DNA of 8,502 bases from Candidatus Zixiibacteriota bacterium (GCA_014730285.1 WJIM01000071.1:1-8502); one strand, 5' to 3'. Positions 1-6,075 are shown, numbered from the stretch's first letter. The notes: generated from the letters alone by a model not told the origin. A program made the numbers and translations.

Positions 1-1
1 A

Positions 2-1003
2 TCTCATCTTTTAAATGAAGTCGTAATACACAAAGCTCCTCGAATCATCAGCATTAATAATTGCGGATGTATGAGCGAATGCGAGGTCTGTGCTGTGATG
101 GGGGTGGATCAATTCGCTGCTGTTCCAATGATAGCCGGGGATAATGTGCTGGGGGTAATAACAGCGGATAATTTAATAACCGGGCGCTCCATAAAGGAGA
201 GCGATTTATCTCAGTTGCAGGTCTTTGCGAATCAGGCCGCGATTGCCATAGAAAGAACCCGCCTGTACCAGAGCCTTTCGGATTATCTAAAGAAGCTGGA
301 AAGGGCAAATATAAATCTGCGCAACGCCCAGGAAGAGCTGTTAAAGATCGAAAGGGTAACTCTCTGGAGCGAGCTCACCTCCGACATCGCTCACGAACTC
401 AGGAATCCCGCCTCCATTATCGGCGGTTTTGCCGCCCTGATCTGCAAATCGCAGGATTTGCCCGATAATCTAAAAGAACAGGCAAAAATTATTTTTGATG
501 AATGCTCTCGTCTCGAGAGCGCATTGAACACGGTTTTGGATTTCTCGAAATCTTTTGCCCAGGAAAAAACCGAATTCTATCTCTTAGACGTTGTCCGGGA
601 AACCCGCGAAATCGTTCTCACCAAAGAGGTTAATCGCCGAATCAAAATCCATGAACCGGAGGATAGGTCAGGCTTTGCGGTTGAGGGGCGTGTAGACCAG
701 ATAAAATTCGCATATTATACGATTATATCCATGATATCCGAACGGCTGTCGCAGTCCTGTTCAATTAATATCCGCTTTTATTCTGCCGATACTAGTCATA
801 AGGCGGTATTTGAGATAGAGTCACCGGATTCGCCAAAAACCGACTATCTGGCGGAGATCGCAAATCCAAGTACGGGGAAGGTCGCACTCAGGATGAGTAT
901 GGCGGTCGAAGCCATAAAATATAATGGCGGAAATCTGGGAATTGAAGCGAGTGCCGAGGGGAGGACACGCATTTACGTGGAATGGCCTAATGCAAGGAGA
1001 TGA
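2..1003 (+). CDS. GAF-domain sensor histidine kinase, 5'-truncated by window edge, degenerate ATPase domain
   Basis: The frame is open from base 2, so the ATG at 71 is internal and the gene starts left of the window. Residues encoded from about 60 to 280 form the end of a GAF sensory domain (AVPM, then GVITADN, then a helix with FANQAAIAIER). A helical linker follows, then a histidine-kinase dimerisation domain whose H-box reads IAHELRNP; the phospho-accepting His is encoded at 392-394. The C-terminal part aligns in outline with a HATPase_c domain (VDQIKF, a late GGNLGIEAS and a final strand IYVEWP). However, the N-box asparagines are replaced (YYTIISMISERL) and the usual DxGxG and GxGLGL motifs are absent. 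I infer a cytoplasmic kinase-family protein that is probably unable to bind ATP normally; it may act as a phosphatase, a phosphotransfer partner or a scaffold. The visible GAF part also carries a tight cluster of four cysteines. The following receiver gene starts 1 nt after the stop and is the obvious partner. Confidence 0.85.
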   Translation, partial: SHLLNEVVIHKAPRIISINNCGCMSECEVCAVMGVDQFAAVPMIAGDNVLGVITADNLITGRSIKESDLSQLQVFANQAAIAIERTRLYQSLSDYLKKLERANINLRNAQEELLKIERVTLWSELTSDIAHELRNPASIIGGFAALICKSQDLPDNLKEQAKIIFDECSRLESALNTVLDFSKSFAQEKTEFYLLDVVRETREIVLTKEVNRRIKIHEPEDRSGFAVEGRVDQIKFAYYTIISMISERLSQSCSINIRFYSADTSHKAVFEIESPDSPKTDYLAEIANPSTGKVALRMSMAVEAIKYNGGNLGIEASAEGRTRIYVEWPNARR

Positions 1004-1004
1004 T

Positions 1005-1358
1005 ATGCCAAGGGTATTGATCGTCGATGATGAGGAGAACTTCAGAAAGCTCTACAGCATGGAGCTTACTTCTGAAGGTTATGATGTTAGTCTGGCGGAC
1101 TCCGGCCAGGCGGCTATCCGGAGTGTATCCGAAGAGGCCCCTGATATAGTGGTCCTGGATGTTAAGATGTCCGGCAAGGACGGCCTGGAAACATTATCCG
1201 AATTGAAGAAAAAGAACAAAGCCCTGCCGGTAATCCTGAACACCGCCTATAACTCGTACAAGAACAACTTTCAGTCCTGGCTGGCCGAGGACTATGTTAT
1301 CAAATCCGCCGATTTGAGTGAACTGAAAATGAAAATCAGGAATTTACTGAAGATTTGA
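1005..1358 (+). CDS. Single-domain response regulator (CheY-like receiver)
   Basis: This 117-residue protein is one receiver domain with no output domain. All key positions are present: the acidic pair D8-D9 (LIVDDEE), phospho-acceptor D52 (VVLDVKM), T80 (ILNTAY), switch tyrosine Y97 and K100 (YVIKSAD). The Lys is followed by Ser rather than the common Pro. The reading frame is open further upstream, but the ATG at 1005 gives a normal receiver N-terminus and has an AAGGAG ribosome-binding site at 994-999. An alternative in-frame ATG at 990 would add five residues and lacks this spacing. The gene starts 1 nt after the histidine kinase stop, and its own TGA overlaps the next ATG, so the three genes are probably translationally coupled. 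It is expected to take or lose phosphate with the upstream kinase-like protein and signal through protein-protein contact. The specific output is unknown. Confidence 0.93.
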   Translation: MPRVLIVDDEENFRKLYSMELTSEGYDVSLADSGQAAIRSVSEEAPDIVVLDVKMSGKDGLETLSELKKKNKALPVILNTAYNSYKNNFQSWLAEDYVIKSADLSELKMKIRNLLKI

Positions 1359-1717
1359 TGGAAAGCAAAGTTAAACAAGTAAAGCCCGAAAATCGGGAAG
1401 TGCCGGAAAATATAGTAAGCCTTCTGGAGGAAATCCGTCTAACTTCGCTGAATCTGGCGGTGGCATCAGCCAAGTTTCAGGCCTACAACATTCGCCAGGA
1501 CAAGATAAAAAAGGATCTGACCGAGGTCGTGGCCCTGGCGCTGGAGTCCGTGCAGTTTCTATCCAGATTCCTGGAAGAGATCGGCATGAAAACCGCGCAG
1601 AAATCATGGCTGACCGAGGAGGTCGACCATGAGAAGGTAAACGAAAATCTCAGAAAGCTTTACGATTATCTTGAAAACATAACGGACAATTTCATGAAGG
1701 ATAAAGGATTGCGCTAA
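1358..1717 (+). CDS. Small all-helical protein of unknown function
   Basis: This protein of about 119 residues matches no family I recognise. It has no signal peptide or membrane segment. The sequence is charged and heptad-like over most of its length, with long predicted helices around residues 15-78 (including SLLEEIRL, LTEVVALALESVQFLSRFLEEIG) and 90-115 (NENLRKLYDYLENI), so a helical bundle or coiled-coil dimer is likely. The ATG at 1358 overlaps the TGA of the receiver gene (TGATG). An in-frame TTG at 1355 is a possible alternative start. No strong ribosome-binding site is visible, which fits translational coupling to the gene upstream. Its place directly after a kinase-receiver pair suggests it is the partner or output of that receiver. 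No conserved His in an HPt-like setting is obvious, so I do not call it a phosphotransfer protein. Confidence 0.75.
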   Translation: MESKVKQVKPENREVPENIVSLLEEIRLTSLNLAVASAKFQAYNIRQDKIKKDLTEVVALALESVQFLSRFLEEIGMKTAQKSWLTEEVDHEKVNENLRKLYDYLENITDNFMKDKGLR

Positions 1718-1746
1718 GAAGAGGGGCAACAATCTTTGGGGTGTTT

Positions 1747-1758
1747 TAACTCGAGTTA
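1747..1758. promoter_or_regulatory. 12-bp perfect palindrome in intergenic spacer
   Basis: TAACTCGAGTTA is a perfect 12-base palindrome in the 149-bp spacer between the two signalling operons, about 53 bp upstream of the sigma-28 -35 element. It could be an operator for a dimeric regulator, but one copy alone is weak evidence. The rest of the 1718-1810 spacer shows no convincing terminator or RNA. Confidence 0.2.
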
Positions 1759-1810
1759 CCGATCCGTTTTTGCTTTGATCGAAATATGTCGCTTAATCGA
1801 TTTGTACATC

Positions 1811-1837
1811 TAAGCTTAAGTCGTGTTCTGCCGATAA
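1811..1837 (+). promoter_or_regulatory. Sigma-28 (FliA-type) flagellar promoter
   Basis: TAAGCTTA (1811-1818), an 11-base spacer, then GCCGATAA (1830-1837). The flagellar sigma-28 consensus is TAAAGTTT-N11-GCCGATAA: the -10 box matches 8 of 8, the -35 box 5 of 8, and the spacing is exact. Transcription would start near 1844, leaving a leader of about 25-30 nt before the TTG start of the CheB-like gene. This places the CheB-like, receiver and FapA genes in the late flagellar/chemotaxis regulon. It is the clearest regulatory signal in the window. Confidence 0.8.
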
Positions 1838-1872
1838 TATAAGTTTAGAAAGGTAAGAAAGGGAATTTGCAA

Positions 1873-2484
1873 TTGGATAACAAGATCGTCATTCTGGCAG
1901 CATCTTTGGGCGGACCGCCTCTGGTGAACGATATTCTTTCCGGTCTGCGTCCATCATTCGATTTGCCGATTATAGTTCTTCAGCAGATGGAGTCAGATTT
2001 CTCCGAGCCTTTGACCCAGGCCTGGAGTAAAACCTCTGCGCTTCGAATGGTAAGATTGTCTGAGGAGGAGGAGGAGATCAGAAGCGGCAGCGCCTATGTT
2101 ATTCCCTATGCCGCCTTTCCGGTATTCTCGAAGCATGCTGATGAAATGAAAGCTCATTCCAGCGCTCTGCAAGCGGGCCAGGATGTAAATAGTCAATGGG
2201 CCAAAGCTATCGAGGAATCGGTGAGTGAATACGAAGTTATCCTGGTATTGCTGTCCTATGTAGGTCTGGATGTATATCAGCTTCATGATTCCCTCGATCT
2301 TCTGCGCGAGGGGGAGGGAGTAATCATAAGATGTGTCCCTTCCGGTGAGAATAATGATGTACATATTTTCGATGATTCGGACGATGCGGCCTGGCTGGAC
2401 ATGGATATCGATCAGATCGTGGAATATTTGAACAGAATTTCTAGGAGTAAGTATATATCGGCCAGAAGCGAATCTGGTCATTAG
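1873..2484 (+). CDS. Stand-alone CheB methylesterase-like domain, catalytic His missing
   Basis: A protein of about 203 residues resembling the C-terminal methylesterase domain of CheB, without the receiver domain that CheB normally carries. Counting from the TTG at 1867, the nucleophile motif is kept (IVILAASLGGPP, Ser13). The VVQHM motif that supplies the catalytic His reads VLQQM, so Gln40 replaces it. The strand matching VYVAP reads AYVIP. The acidic member of the triad appears kept in LLSYVGLD (Asp135), although the glycines of the usual LTGMGxDG are mostly lost. I infer a catalytically inactive or altered relative that may bind receptors or CheR/CheB targets without demethylating them. 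There is no ATG near the start. TTG at 1873 lies 8 nt from AAGGGA (1859-1864) and is preferred over TTG at 1867, which is only about 2 nt away. A run of five Glu (66-70) is unusual. It is the first gene after the sigma-28 promoter. Confidence 0.7.
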   Translation: MDNKIVILAASLGGPPLVNDILSGLRPSFDLPIIVLQQMESDFSEPLTQAWSKTSALRMVRLSEEEEEIRSGSAYVIPYAAFPVFSKHADEMKAHSSALQAGQDVNSQWAKAIEESVSEYEVILVLLSYVGLDVYQLHDSLDLLREGEGVIIRCVPSGENNDVHIFDDSDDAAWLDMDIDQIVEYLNRISRSKYISARSESGH

Positions 2485-2516
2485 AATATTTATATTGTTG
2501 GTATGGAGGCTGGAAG

Positions 2517-2921
2517 ATGGATGATGCTGTTATACTGGTAGTGGATGATGAGGAGATGCTTCGCAAACTACTCTTCAAAATCCTCGATAAGGAGGGATAC
2601 AATGTACTCCTGGCGTCATCAGGCAGGGAAGCGCTGGATATAATATCCAGGGAACGAGTGGATCTGATAGTTACCGATGTTAAAATGCCTGAAATGGATG
2701 GCTTTGAGCTTCTGAAAAAGGCCAAAGAGAAATATCCGCGCATCGGCGTTATAGTGATGACGGCATTTGGAGATGCCTATACTGTCAGAGACGCCTTGCT
2801 TCTCGGCGCGGATGAATATATCACGAAACCGTTTAAAAGCTTCGAGATTGTAATGGTCGTCGAGCGGGCGCATTGGAGAATACAGTCCTCGAGTCCAAAA
2901 GAGGAGTCACCGAGGGCATAA
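2517..2921 (+). CDS. Single-domain response regulator (CheY-like receiver)
   Basis: This 134-residue protein is a receiver domain (about residues 4-120) with a short hydrophilic tail and no output domain. The active-site residues are complete: D10-D11 (VVDDEE), phospho-acceptor D54 (IVTDVKMPEMDG), T82 (IVMTAFG), Y101 and K104 (EYITKPF). The start ATG follows a strong GGAGG at 2505-2509 with 7-nt spacing. It sits 32 nt after the CheB-like gene and 64 nt before the FapA-family gene, in the operon led by the sigma-28 promoter. It is therefore likely phosphorylated by a chemotaxis or motility kinase and probably acts on a flagellar or polar target. The MTAFG and TKPF motifs resemble NtrC-type receivers as much as true CheY, so I do not assign the name cheY. 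Confidence 0.92.
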   Translation: MDDAVILVVDDEEMLRKLLFKILDKEGYNVLLASSGREALDIISRERVDLIVTDVKMPEMDGFELLKKAKEKYPRIGVIVMTAFGDAYTVRDALLLGADEYITKPFKSFEIVMVVERAHWRIQSSSPKEESPRA

Positions 2922-2985
2922 ATTTTAAAAGGGGCATCCGCAGGATTTCGATCAGCGGGAAAAGGGCAGAAAGCGGGGGAAACCC

Positions 2986-4485
2986 ATGGTACGTGTGACA
3001 GACGACATGAAGCTGGCCAAAGTCGATGAGGCATTTAAAATAAGCGTGTCTCATGACGAGTTGCAGGCCTATGTTCGGATTGATTCGGAAAAATTCGAGG
3101 GCGAGGAACTTACCCCTGAAGTAATTATCGCCAATCTTAAGGCTGCCGGTGTGGATTTCGGTCTTAAAGAAGATGAGATTCAAAGAATTGCCTCAGAGAC
3201 GCTTTTTAATGAGCGTGTTTTGGTTGCTGAAGGGCTTCCGCCCCAGATCGGTAAATCCGCCGAATTCGAGTTTTGCTTCGATCCGGAGAGAAAAGTCGCG
3301 CCCAAAGAAGGCAGCGACGGCCGTATCGATTACCGTGACATGGATTTTCTCCAGAACGCCGAACCCGGCCAGGTTCTGGTAAAGAAGATTCCCCCGACCG
3401 AAGGCACTCCCGGAAAATCCGTCAAAAACGAGGAGATACCCGCTAAATCCGGCAAGGATAAGAAACTGCCCAAAGGCGCAAATACCGATATCTCTCCCGA
3501 CGGTCTCACACTCTCGGCCGAAAAGGCCGGGACAATCGTATACGCCGGCGGCATAGTGAGTATCCAGCCCGTGACTGCCATTTCCGGAAGCGTTGATCTT
3601 TCAACCGGAAATATAACCTGCAGGGGATCGCTGAAGGTTGGCAAGGATATTAAGTCCGATTTCAAGGTCGATGTGAACGGCAATCTGGAAGTCAGCGGCA
3701 ATGTTGAGGATGCCGAGATAAAATGCAAGGGCAATGTCATTGTCAAGGGCGGTTTCATCGGCAGGGGGGACGGTTGTATCAATGCCGAGGGTGATGTCAC
3801 CCTGAAATATATTATCAACCAGACCATAAATTCCAGGGGCAATGTCACCATTGGCGGCGAGGCGGTCAACGCAAAAATTCATGCCCGTGACAGGATCGAG
3901 ATGATCGGCTCAAAGGCCAAGGTTGTGGGGGGATGTATGACTGCTCGCAGGCTAATCAAGGGCATGACGCTGGGTGCCGACGCCGGTACCAGCACAGTGT
4001 TGAAGGTTGCGTATGATACAAAGCTCATGGAGCAGTACCGTAATGTCCATTCGGAGATTGAGAGGCTAAAGGAAGACGAGAAGCGGGTCAAGGCCGCGCT
4101 GGTCGATCTCTACCGTTTGCACATGAACAATAAGCTTCCGCCCCAGAAACAGGCTGTTATGAAAAAGCTGGAGGAGTTCAAGGAGAGTCTTCCGGTCCAG
4201 TTCGAGGAGCTCGGCTTACAGAAAAAAGAACTGGATAAAAAGATGGCGGAGTTCAAGAATGCTAAGGTGATTGCCGAGAAGGATGTTTTTCCCGGAGTGC
4301 AGGTGCATATCGGCAAGCAGTACAAGGAATCCGACACTGTGCGAGGACCGATGATCTTCGAATTATACAGCGACAGCATAGTGGCGTCATCCTACGACAA
4401 ACAGTCCTACGAAGCCAAAGAGAAAGCCCGCAAGAAGAAAGAGCAGAAGGCGCGCGATGCTCTGGCAGCCGCAGAAAACAGATAA
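2986..4485 (+). CDS. FapA family protein (DUF342), beta-helix plus coiled coil
   Basis: This 499-residue cytoplasmic-type protein shows the DUF342/FapA layout. An N-terminal domain (1-130) precedes a GTPGKSV segment around 139-146 typical of the family. A right-handed beta-helix follows at about 200-330, built from short repeats such as GNITCRGSLKVGKDI, VNGNLEVSGNVED and KGNVIVKGGFIG. A charged coiled coil spans about 343-428, and a Lys/Ala-rich tail (474-498) ends the protein. In Vibrio, FapA helps control polar flagellar assembly in response to the sugar phosphotransferase system; other members are uncharacterised. Location behind a sigma-28 promoter with CheB-like and CheY-like genes supports a motility role here, though the exact function is inferred. 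The start ATG follows GGGGGA (2975-2980) by 5 nt; an in-frame ATG at 3007 is the alternative. It is the last gene of the operon and is followed by terminator-like hairpins. Confidence 0.88.
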   Translation: MVRVTDDMKLAKVDEAFKISVSHDELQAYVRIDSEKFEGEELTPEVIIANLKAAGVDFGLKEDEIQRIASETLFNERVLVAEGLPPQIGKSAEFEFCFDPERKVAPKEGSDGRIDYRDMDFLQNAEPGQVLVKKIPPTEGTPGKSVKNEEIPAKSGKDKKLPKGANTDISPDGLTLSAEKAGTIVYAGGIVSIQPVTAISGSVDLSTGNITCRGSLKVGKDIKSDFKVDVNGNLEVSGNVEDAEIKCKGNVIVKGGFIGRGDGCINAEGDVTLKYIINQTINSRGNVTIGGEAVNAKIHARDRIEMIGSKAKVVGGCMTARRLIKGMTLGADAGTSTVLKVAYDTKLMEQYRNVHSEIERLKEDEKRVKAALVDLYRLHMNNKLPPQKQAVMKKLEEFKESLPVQFEELGLQKKELDKKMAEFKNAKVIAEKDVFPGVQVHIGKQYKESDTVRGPMIFELYSDSIVASSYDKQSYEAKEKARKKKEQKARDALAAAENR

Positions 4486-4502
4486 TCCGAATGGGCATTT
4501 AA

Positions 4503-4523
4503 ATCATAATTTTATGATGTTTT
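4503..4523 (+). terminator. Possible AT-rich terminator hairpin after the FapA gene
   Basis: ATCATAATTTTATGAT (4503-4518) is a perfect palindrome that can fold into a 5-6 bp stem and is followed by GTTTTC. The stem is all weak pairs except one G-C, so termination would be inefficient. It lies 18 nt after the FapA stop codon. Confidence 0.3.
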
Positions 4524-4531
4524 CAAAACAG

Positions 4532-4599
4532 GGGTGCTCCAAGCTTCAGCTTGGGCTTTTCTTTAACATTAATTTCCCAATCTGAAGATTGGGTCACCC
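4532..4599. repeat. Nested inverted repeat: two hairpins in opposite orientation (REP-doublet-like)
   Basis: The left arm (4532-4555) and the reverse complement of the right arm (4576-4599) match at 20 of 24 positions, separated by a 20-nt AT-rich spacer. Each arm is itself a hairpin preceded by GGGTG: CCAAGC-TTCA-GCTTGG on the left, CCCAATC-TGAA-GATTGGG on the right. Two of the four mismatches form a compensatory change (a G-C pair against a T-A pair) that keeps the stem intact. This layout resembles REP/iREP doublets spread by RAYT transposases. No other copy occurs in this window, so membership of a repeat family is inferred. Confidence 0.55.
4539..4563 (+). terminator. Rho-independent terminator for the FapA operon
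   Basis: A 6-bp stem CCAAGC/GCTTGG (4539-4544 with 4549-4554) and a TTCA loop are followed by GCTTTTCTTT. The hairpin and T-rich tract fit an intrinsic terminator 54 nt after the FapA stop codon. It coincides with the left arm of the nested inverted repeat, so the repeat may have been recruited as a terminator. Confidence 0.55.
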
Positions 4600-4652
4600 A
4601 AACATCACAAATCATTCCATCATATTACCCCACCGAATCCGTATTATTTTGC

Positions 4653-4682
4653 TTGACATCCGAATGCGGCTGATGTTAGATA
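4653..4682 (+). promoter_or_regulatory. Sigma-70-type promoter for tRNA-Gly and the downstream operon
   Basis: A perfect -35 TTGACA (4653-4658) is followed after 17 nt by TTAGAT (4676-4681), or after 18 nt by TAGATA. The -10 is poor, but the -35 is exact and initiation near 4688 would leave a short leader before the tRNA at 4695. The preceding TTTTGC matches the promoter at the right end of the window. Confidence 0.65.
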
Positions 4683-4694
4683 TTCGTTAATCAG

Positions 4695-4767
4695 GCGCGA
4701 GTAGCTCAGTTGGTAGAGCCCCAGCTTCCCAAGCTGGCTGTCGCGGGTTCGAGCCCCGTCTCGCGCT
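4695..4767 (+). tRNA. tRNA-Gly (anticodon CCC)
   Basis: A full 73-nt cloverleaf can be drawn. The acceptor stem is GCGCGAG/CTCGCGC (4695-4701 with 4760-4766). The D stem is GCTC/GAGC with loop AGTTGGTA. The anticodon stem is CCAGC/GCTGG with loop TTCCCAA, giving CCC at 4728-4730. A 5-nt variable loop precedes the T stem GCGGG/CCCGT with loop TTCGAGC. The discriminator is T at 4767, as usual for bacterial tRNA-Gly. CCA is not encoded, so it must be added by nucleotidyltransferase. The tRNA reads GGG codons. It sits 18 nt before the DUF512 gene with no terminator between them. Confidence 0.97.
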
Positions 4768-4785
4768 TTTTGTATTGGTTGAGTT

Positions 4786-6075
4786 ATGAAGAAGGTAGTA
4801 GAAATAAAAGATCGGTCGTTAATTGATGAAACCGGAGTAAACAAAGGCGATAAACTTATATCCATCAACGGGCATGAAATTAACGACCTGCTCGATTATC
4901 AGTTTCATTCGGCTGATGAGGTGCTGGAGATCGTAATCGAAAAGCCCGACGGGTGCCGCGTGTCGTTCGAGTATGATGTCTATGAGAACGGCCCCCTGCA
5001 ACTGGAGCTCGAACCTGATCCGATCAAGCGCTGTATAAATAAATGCGTTTTCTGCTTTATCCATCAGCTTCCCAAAGGTCTACGTAAATCGCTTTACGTC
5101 AAGGACGAGGATTATCGCCTGTCATTCACTCACGGCAACTACATCACCTTGACAAATCTGGGCGAGGAGGACTTCCGGCGGATAATCGAGATGCGCCTTT
5201 CACCACTGTATATCTCGGTGCATACGACCGACGAGGAGCTGCGGAAGTATATGCTGGGCAAGCCGAATATCGATCCCCTGATGCCGCAGATAAAACGTCT
5301 GGTCGAATCTGAAATCCAACTGCATACACAAATTGTAGTCTGCCCCGGCATCAATGATAAAGAGCATCTGACAAAGACAGTCTCCGACCTGGCATCATTC
5401 TATCCGCATTTGCAATCAGTGGCGATTGTCCCGGTCGGCCTGACCGAACATCGCGAGCATCTTCCCAAACTAAAGCCGGTCACGCCTGAGATTGCAAGCG
5501 AAATTCTTGAACAGTGTGATAGATTGCAGAAGCGATATTTAGATCAGCTTGGCACGCGCTTTCTCTTTCCGGCCGATGAATTCTTTCTTCTGACCGGCAA
5601 TGCCATACCGCCTAAAAAATATTATGAGGATTTTCCGCAGATCGAAAACGGCGTGGGGATGGTTCGCGATCTTATCTCCTCACGCAAACTTCCAGGGCTG
5701 AAACTAAAAAAGAAGCTGATGACCACGATAGCAACCGGAAAGCTGGCCGCGCCTGTGCTCGAAAAGGTGCTCACCGAAAAACTGCGGGATGTTGAAGACC
5801 TTGAATTTGAAATAGTACCGGTTGAAAACCGTTTAATGGGAAAATCTGTAACAGTCTCCGGCCTGCTTGGAGGCAAAGACTTTTATCGTGAATTGAAGAG
5901 TTCAGGTAACCTTGGCGATATTGTGATCTTGCCGCCCAACTGCCTCAATGATGACGGGTTATTTCTGGACGACTGGACGCCCGCTGAACTCGAAAAAAAG
6001 TTGAAATTGCCTGTGGTAGCGGGATGTTATTCTGTGTATAATACCTTCATGCCGATTTTCAGGAGACTGACATAA
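4786..6075 (+). CDS. PDZ-domain radical SAM protein (DUF512 family)
   Basis: This 429-residue protein has the full DUF512 architecture. A short N-terminal PDZ-like domain (about 3-75) contains GVNKGDKLISINGHEINDLLDY. A radical SAM core carries the 4Fe-4S ligands C83, C87 and C90 in CINKCVFCF, followed by HQLPKGLRKSLYVKDEDYRLSF. Family motifs HGNYITLTNL, PLYISVHTTD, QIVVCPGIND and VPVGLTEHR follow. The C-terminal DUF512 region (about 275-429) includes ATGKLAAPVL, TVSGLLGGKD and VILPPNCLNDDG. The reaction is unknown; related proteins are found beside der in other bacteria, notably Clostridia (from memory), which suggests a ribosome- or translation-linked role. The ATG at 4786 gives the expected N-terminus, although the upstream ribosome-binding site is poor (GGTTGAG). 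The stop overlaps the der start (TAATG). Length and motifs are complete, so it should be active. Confidence 0.93.
   Translation: MKKVVEIKDRSLIDETGVNKGDKLISINGHEINDLLDYQFHSADEVLEIVIEKPDGCRVSFEYDVYENGPLQLELEPDPIKRCINKCVFCFIHQLPKGLRKSLYVKDEDYRLSFTHGNYITLTNLGEEDFRRIIEMRLSPLYISVHTTDEELRKYMLGKPNIDPLMPQIKRLVESEIQLHTQIVVCPGINDKEHLTKTVSDLASFYPHLQSVAIVPVGLTEHREHLPKLKPVTPEIASEILEQCDRLQKRYLDQLGTRFLFPADEFFLLTGNAIPPKKYYEDFPQIENGVGMVRDLISSRKLPGLKLKKKLMTTIATGKLAAPVLEKVLTEKLRDVEDLEFEIVPVENRLMGKSVTVSGLLGGKDFYRELKSSGNLGDIVILPPNCLNDDGLFLDDWTPAELEKKLKLPVVAGCYSVYNTFMPIFRRLT

Noticed and set aside
71..73. ATG at 71 as the start of the histidine kinase gene
   Set aside because: The same frame is open back to base 2 and encodes GAF-like sequence, and the ATG lies inside the domain, so the gene enters from the left edge.
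924..1004. Longer N-terminus for the first receiver protein
   Set aside because: The extra residues overlap the end of the kinase gene and resemble no receiver N-terminus. The ATG at 1005 has a good ribosome-binding site.
1760..1781. Possible terminator for block 1 (CGATC...GATCG around a T-rich loop)
   Set aside because: Only five base pairs with a 12-nt loop, and the T run lies in the loop rather than after the stem.
1993..2481. Antisense reading frame of 162 codons opposite the CheB-like gene
   Set aside because: No recognisable domain or promoter was seen, and it lies wholly opposite a gene with a clear family match and promoter.
4532..4599. CRISPR array or transposon end
   Set aside because: Only two inverted arms, no spacer-repeat periodicity, and no transposase gene or target-site duplication nearby.
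4767..4775. Terminator directly after the tRNA (short T run CTTTTTG)
   Set aside because: No separate hairpin precedes it; the only stem is the tRNA acceptor stem itself.
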